Below, piece after piece: positions 7,439 through 7,483 of a stretch of 7,483 nucleotides of DNA. The stretch lies in assembly GCA_028708105.1 (NCBI GenBank), contig JAQVZR010000078.1, forward strand, positions 1-7,483. Reading direction: 5' to 3'. The position numbers were made by a program, and so were the translations under genes. The notes under the pieces were generated by a model. That model saw only the letters and a list, made by a program, of their open reading frames with translations, was not told the origin of the DNA and did no database searches. Source of the stretch: Desulfoplanes sp. (lineage in GTDB: Bacteria; Desulfobacterota; Desulfovibrionia; Desulfovibrionales; Desulfomicrobiaceae). Position 1 is the stretch's first letter, and the number at the start of each line of letters is the position of its first letter.

Positions 7439-7470
7439 GTATTCAACTCAATATTTTTATGGAGGTGGAG

Positions 7471-7483
7471 ATGATGCGAGATC
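7471..7483 (+). CDS. Start of a rightward gene, truncated by window end
   Basis: A very strong ribosome site, GGAGGTGGAG (7461-7470), is followed at once by two consecutive in-frame ATGs (7471 and 7474). The second has the better spacing from GGAGG. Only (M)MRD can be read, so no function can be assigned. The promoter and candidate operator just upstream support a real gene divergent from glpD. A glp regulator would be a natural guess in this position, but nothing visible supports it. Confidence 0.5.

Larger units (their letters stand above)
6906..7470. other. Intergenic region between glpD and the rightward gene
   Basis: No supportable gene lies wholly in this stretch. It contains RNA-like structure and an orphan plus-strand terminator (7043-7199). 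An AT-rich part follows from about 7240, carrying the promoter of the rightward gene. A weak glpD promoter can be drawn on the minus strand as TTGTCG (7308-7303), 17 bases, TATGAG (7285-7280). If used, it would give a leader of about 370 bases that runs antisense across the structured segment. No recognised riboswitch, GlpR operator or tRNA was found. Confidence 0.5.

Overview
The window looks like part of a sulfate-reducing deltaproteobacterial chromosome, most likely Desulfovibrionales. This is inferred from recall of protein families, mainly the formate dehydrogenase pair, which resembles the soluble periplasmic tungsten/molybdenum selenoenzyme of Desulfovibrio. No database search was possible. 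Base composition is moderate and similar across all four main genes, with no insertion sequence, CRISPR array, tRNA or rRNA visible.

Layout: four long genes lie on the minus strand and read right to left. Positions 6905-5397 encode a FAD-dependent glycerol-3-phosphate dehydrogenase (glpD). After a 64-base gap, 5332-4226 encodes the ATPase of a UgpC/MsmK-type carbohydrate ABC importer. An inverted repeat with a T-rich tail at about 4213-4176 probably ends this glp unit. A 395-base non-coding gap then leads to fdhA (3830-777), the catalytic formate dehydrogenase subunit. It is read through an in-frame UGA at 3266-3264, so it should be annotated as one 1017-residue selenoprotein and not as two ORFs. 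After a 109-base gap holding a strong hairpin comes fdhB (667 to beyond position 1), the iron-sulfur subunit, truncated near its C-terminus by the window edge.

The right-hand gap (6906-7470) separates glpD from a plus-strand gene, of which only the first codons are visible (from 7471). It holds a convincing promoter (7395-7423) with an overlapping inverted repeat, and a plus-strand terminator (7155-7199) with no upstream gene to terminate. A 9-bp long-range stem sits just before that terminator, so a small RNA or structured leader is possible.

Function: GlpD oxidises glycerol-3-phosphate to dihydroxyacetone phosphate and passes electrons to quinone. The ABC ATPase probably energises uptake of glycerol-3-phosphate or a related polyol or sugar. 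FdhA/FdhB would be exported together on the Tat signal of FdhA and would oxidise formate in the periplasm, passing electrons on to partners such as cytochromes c. The glp pair and the fdh pair look like separate transcription units. No clearly new multi-gene system was found; the least explained part is the 7040-7200 RNA-like structure.
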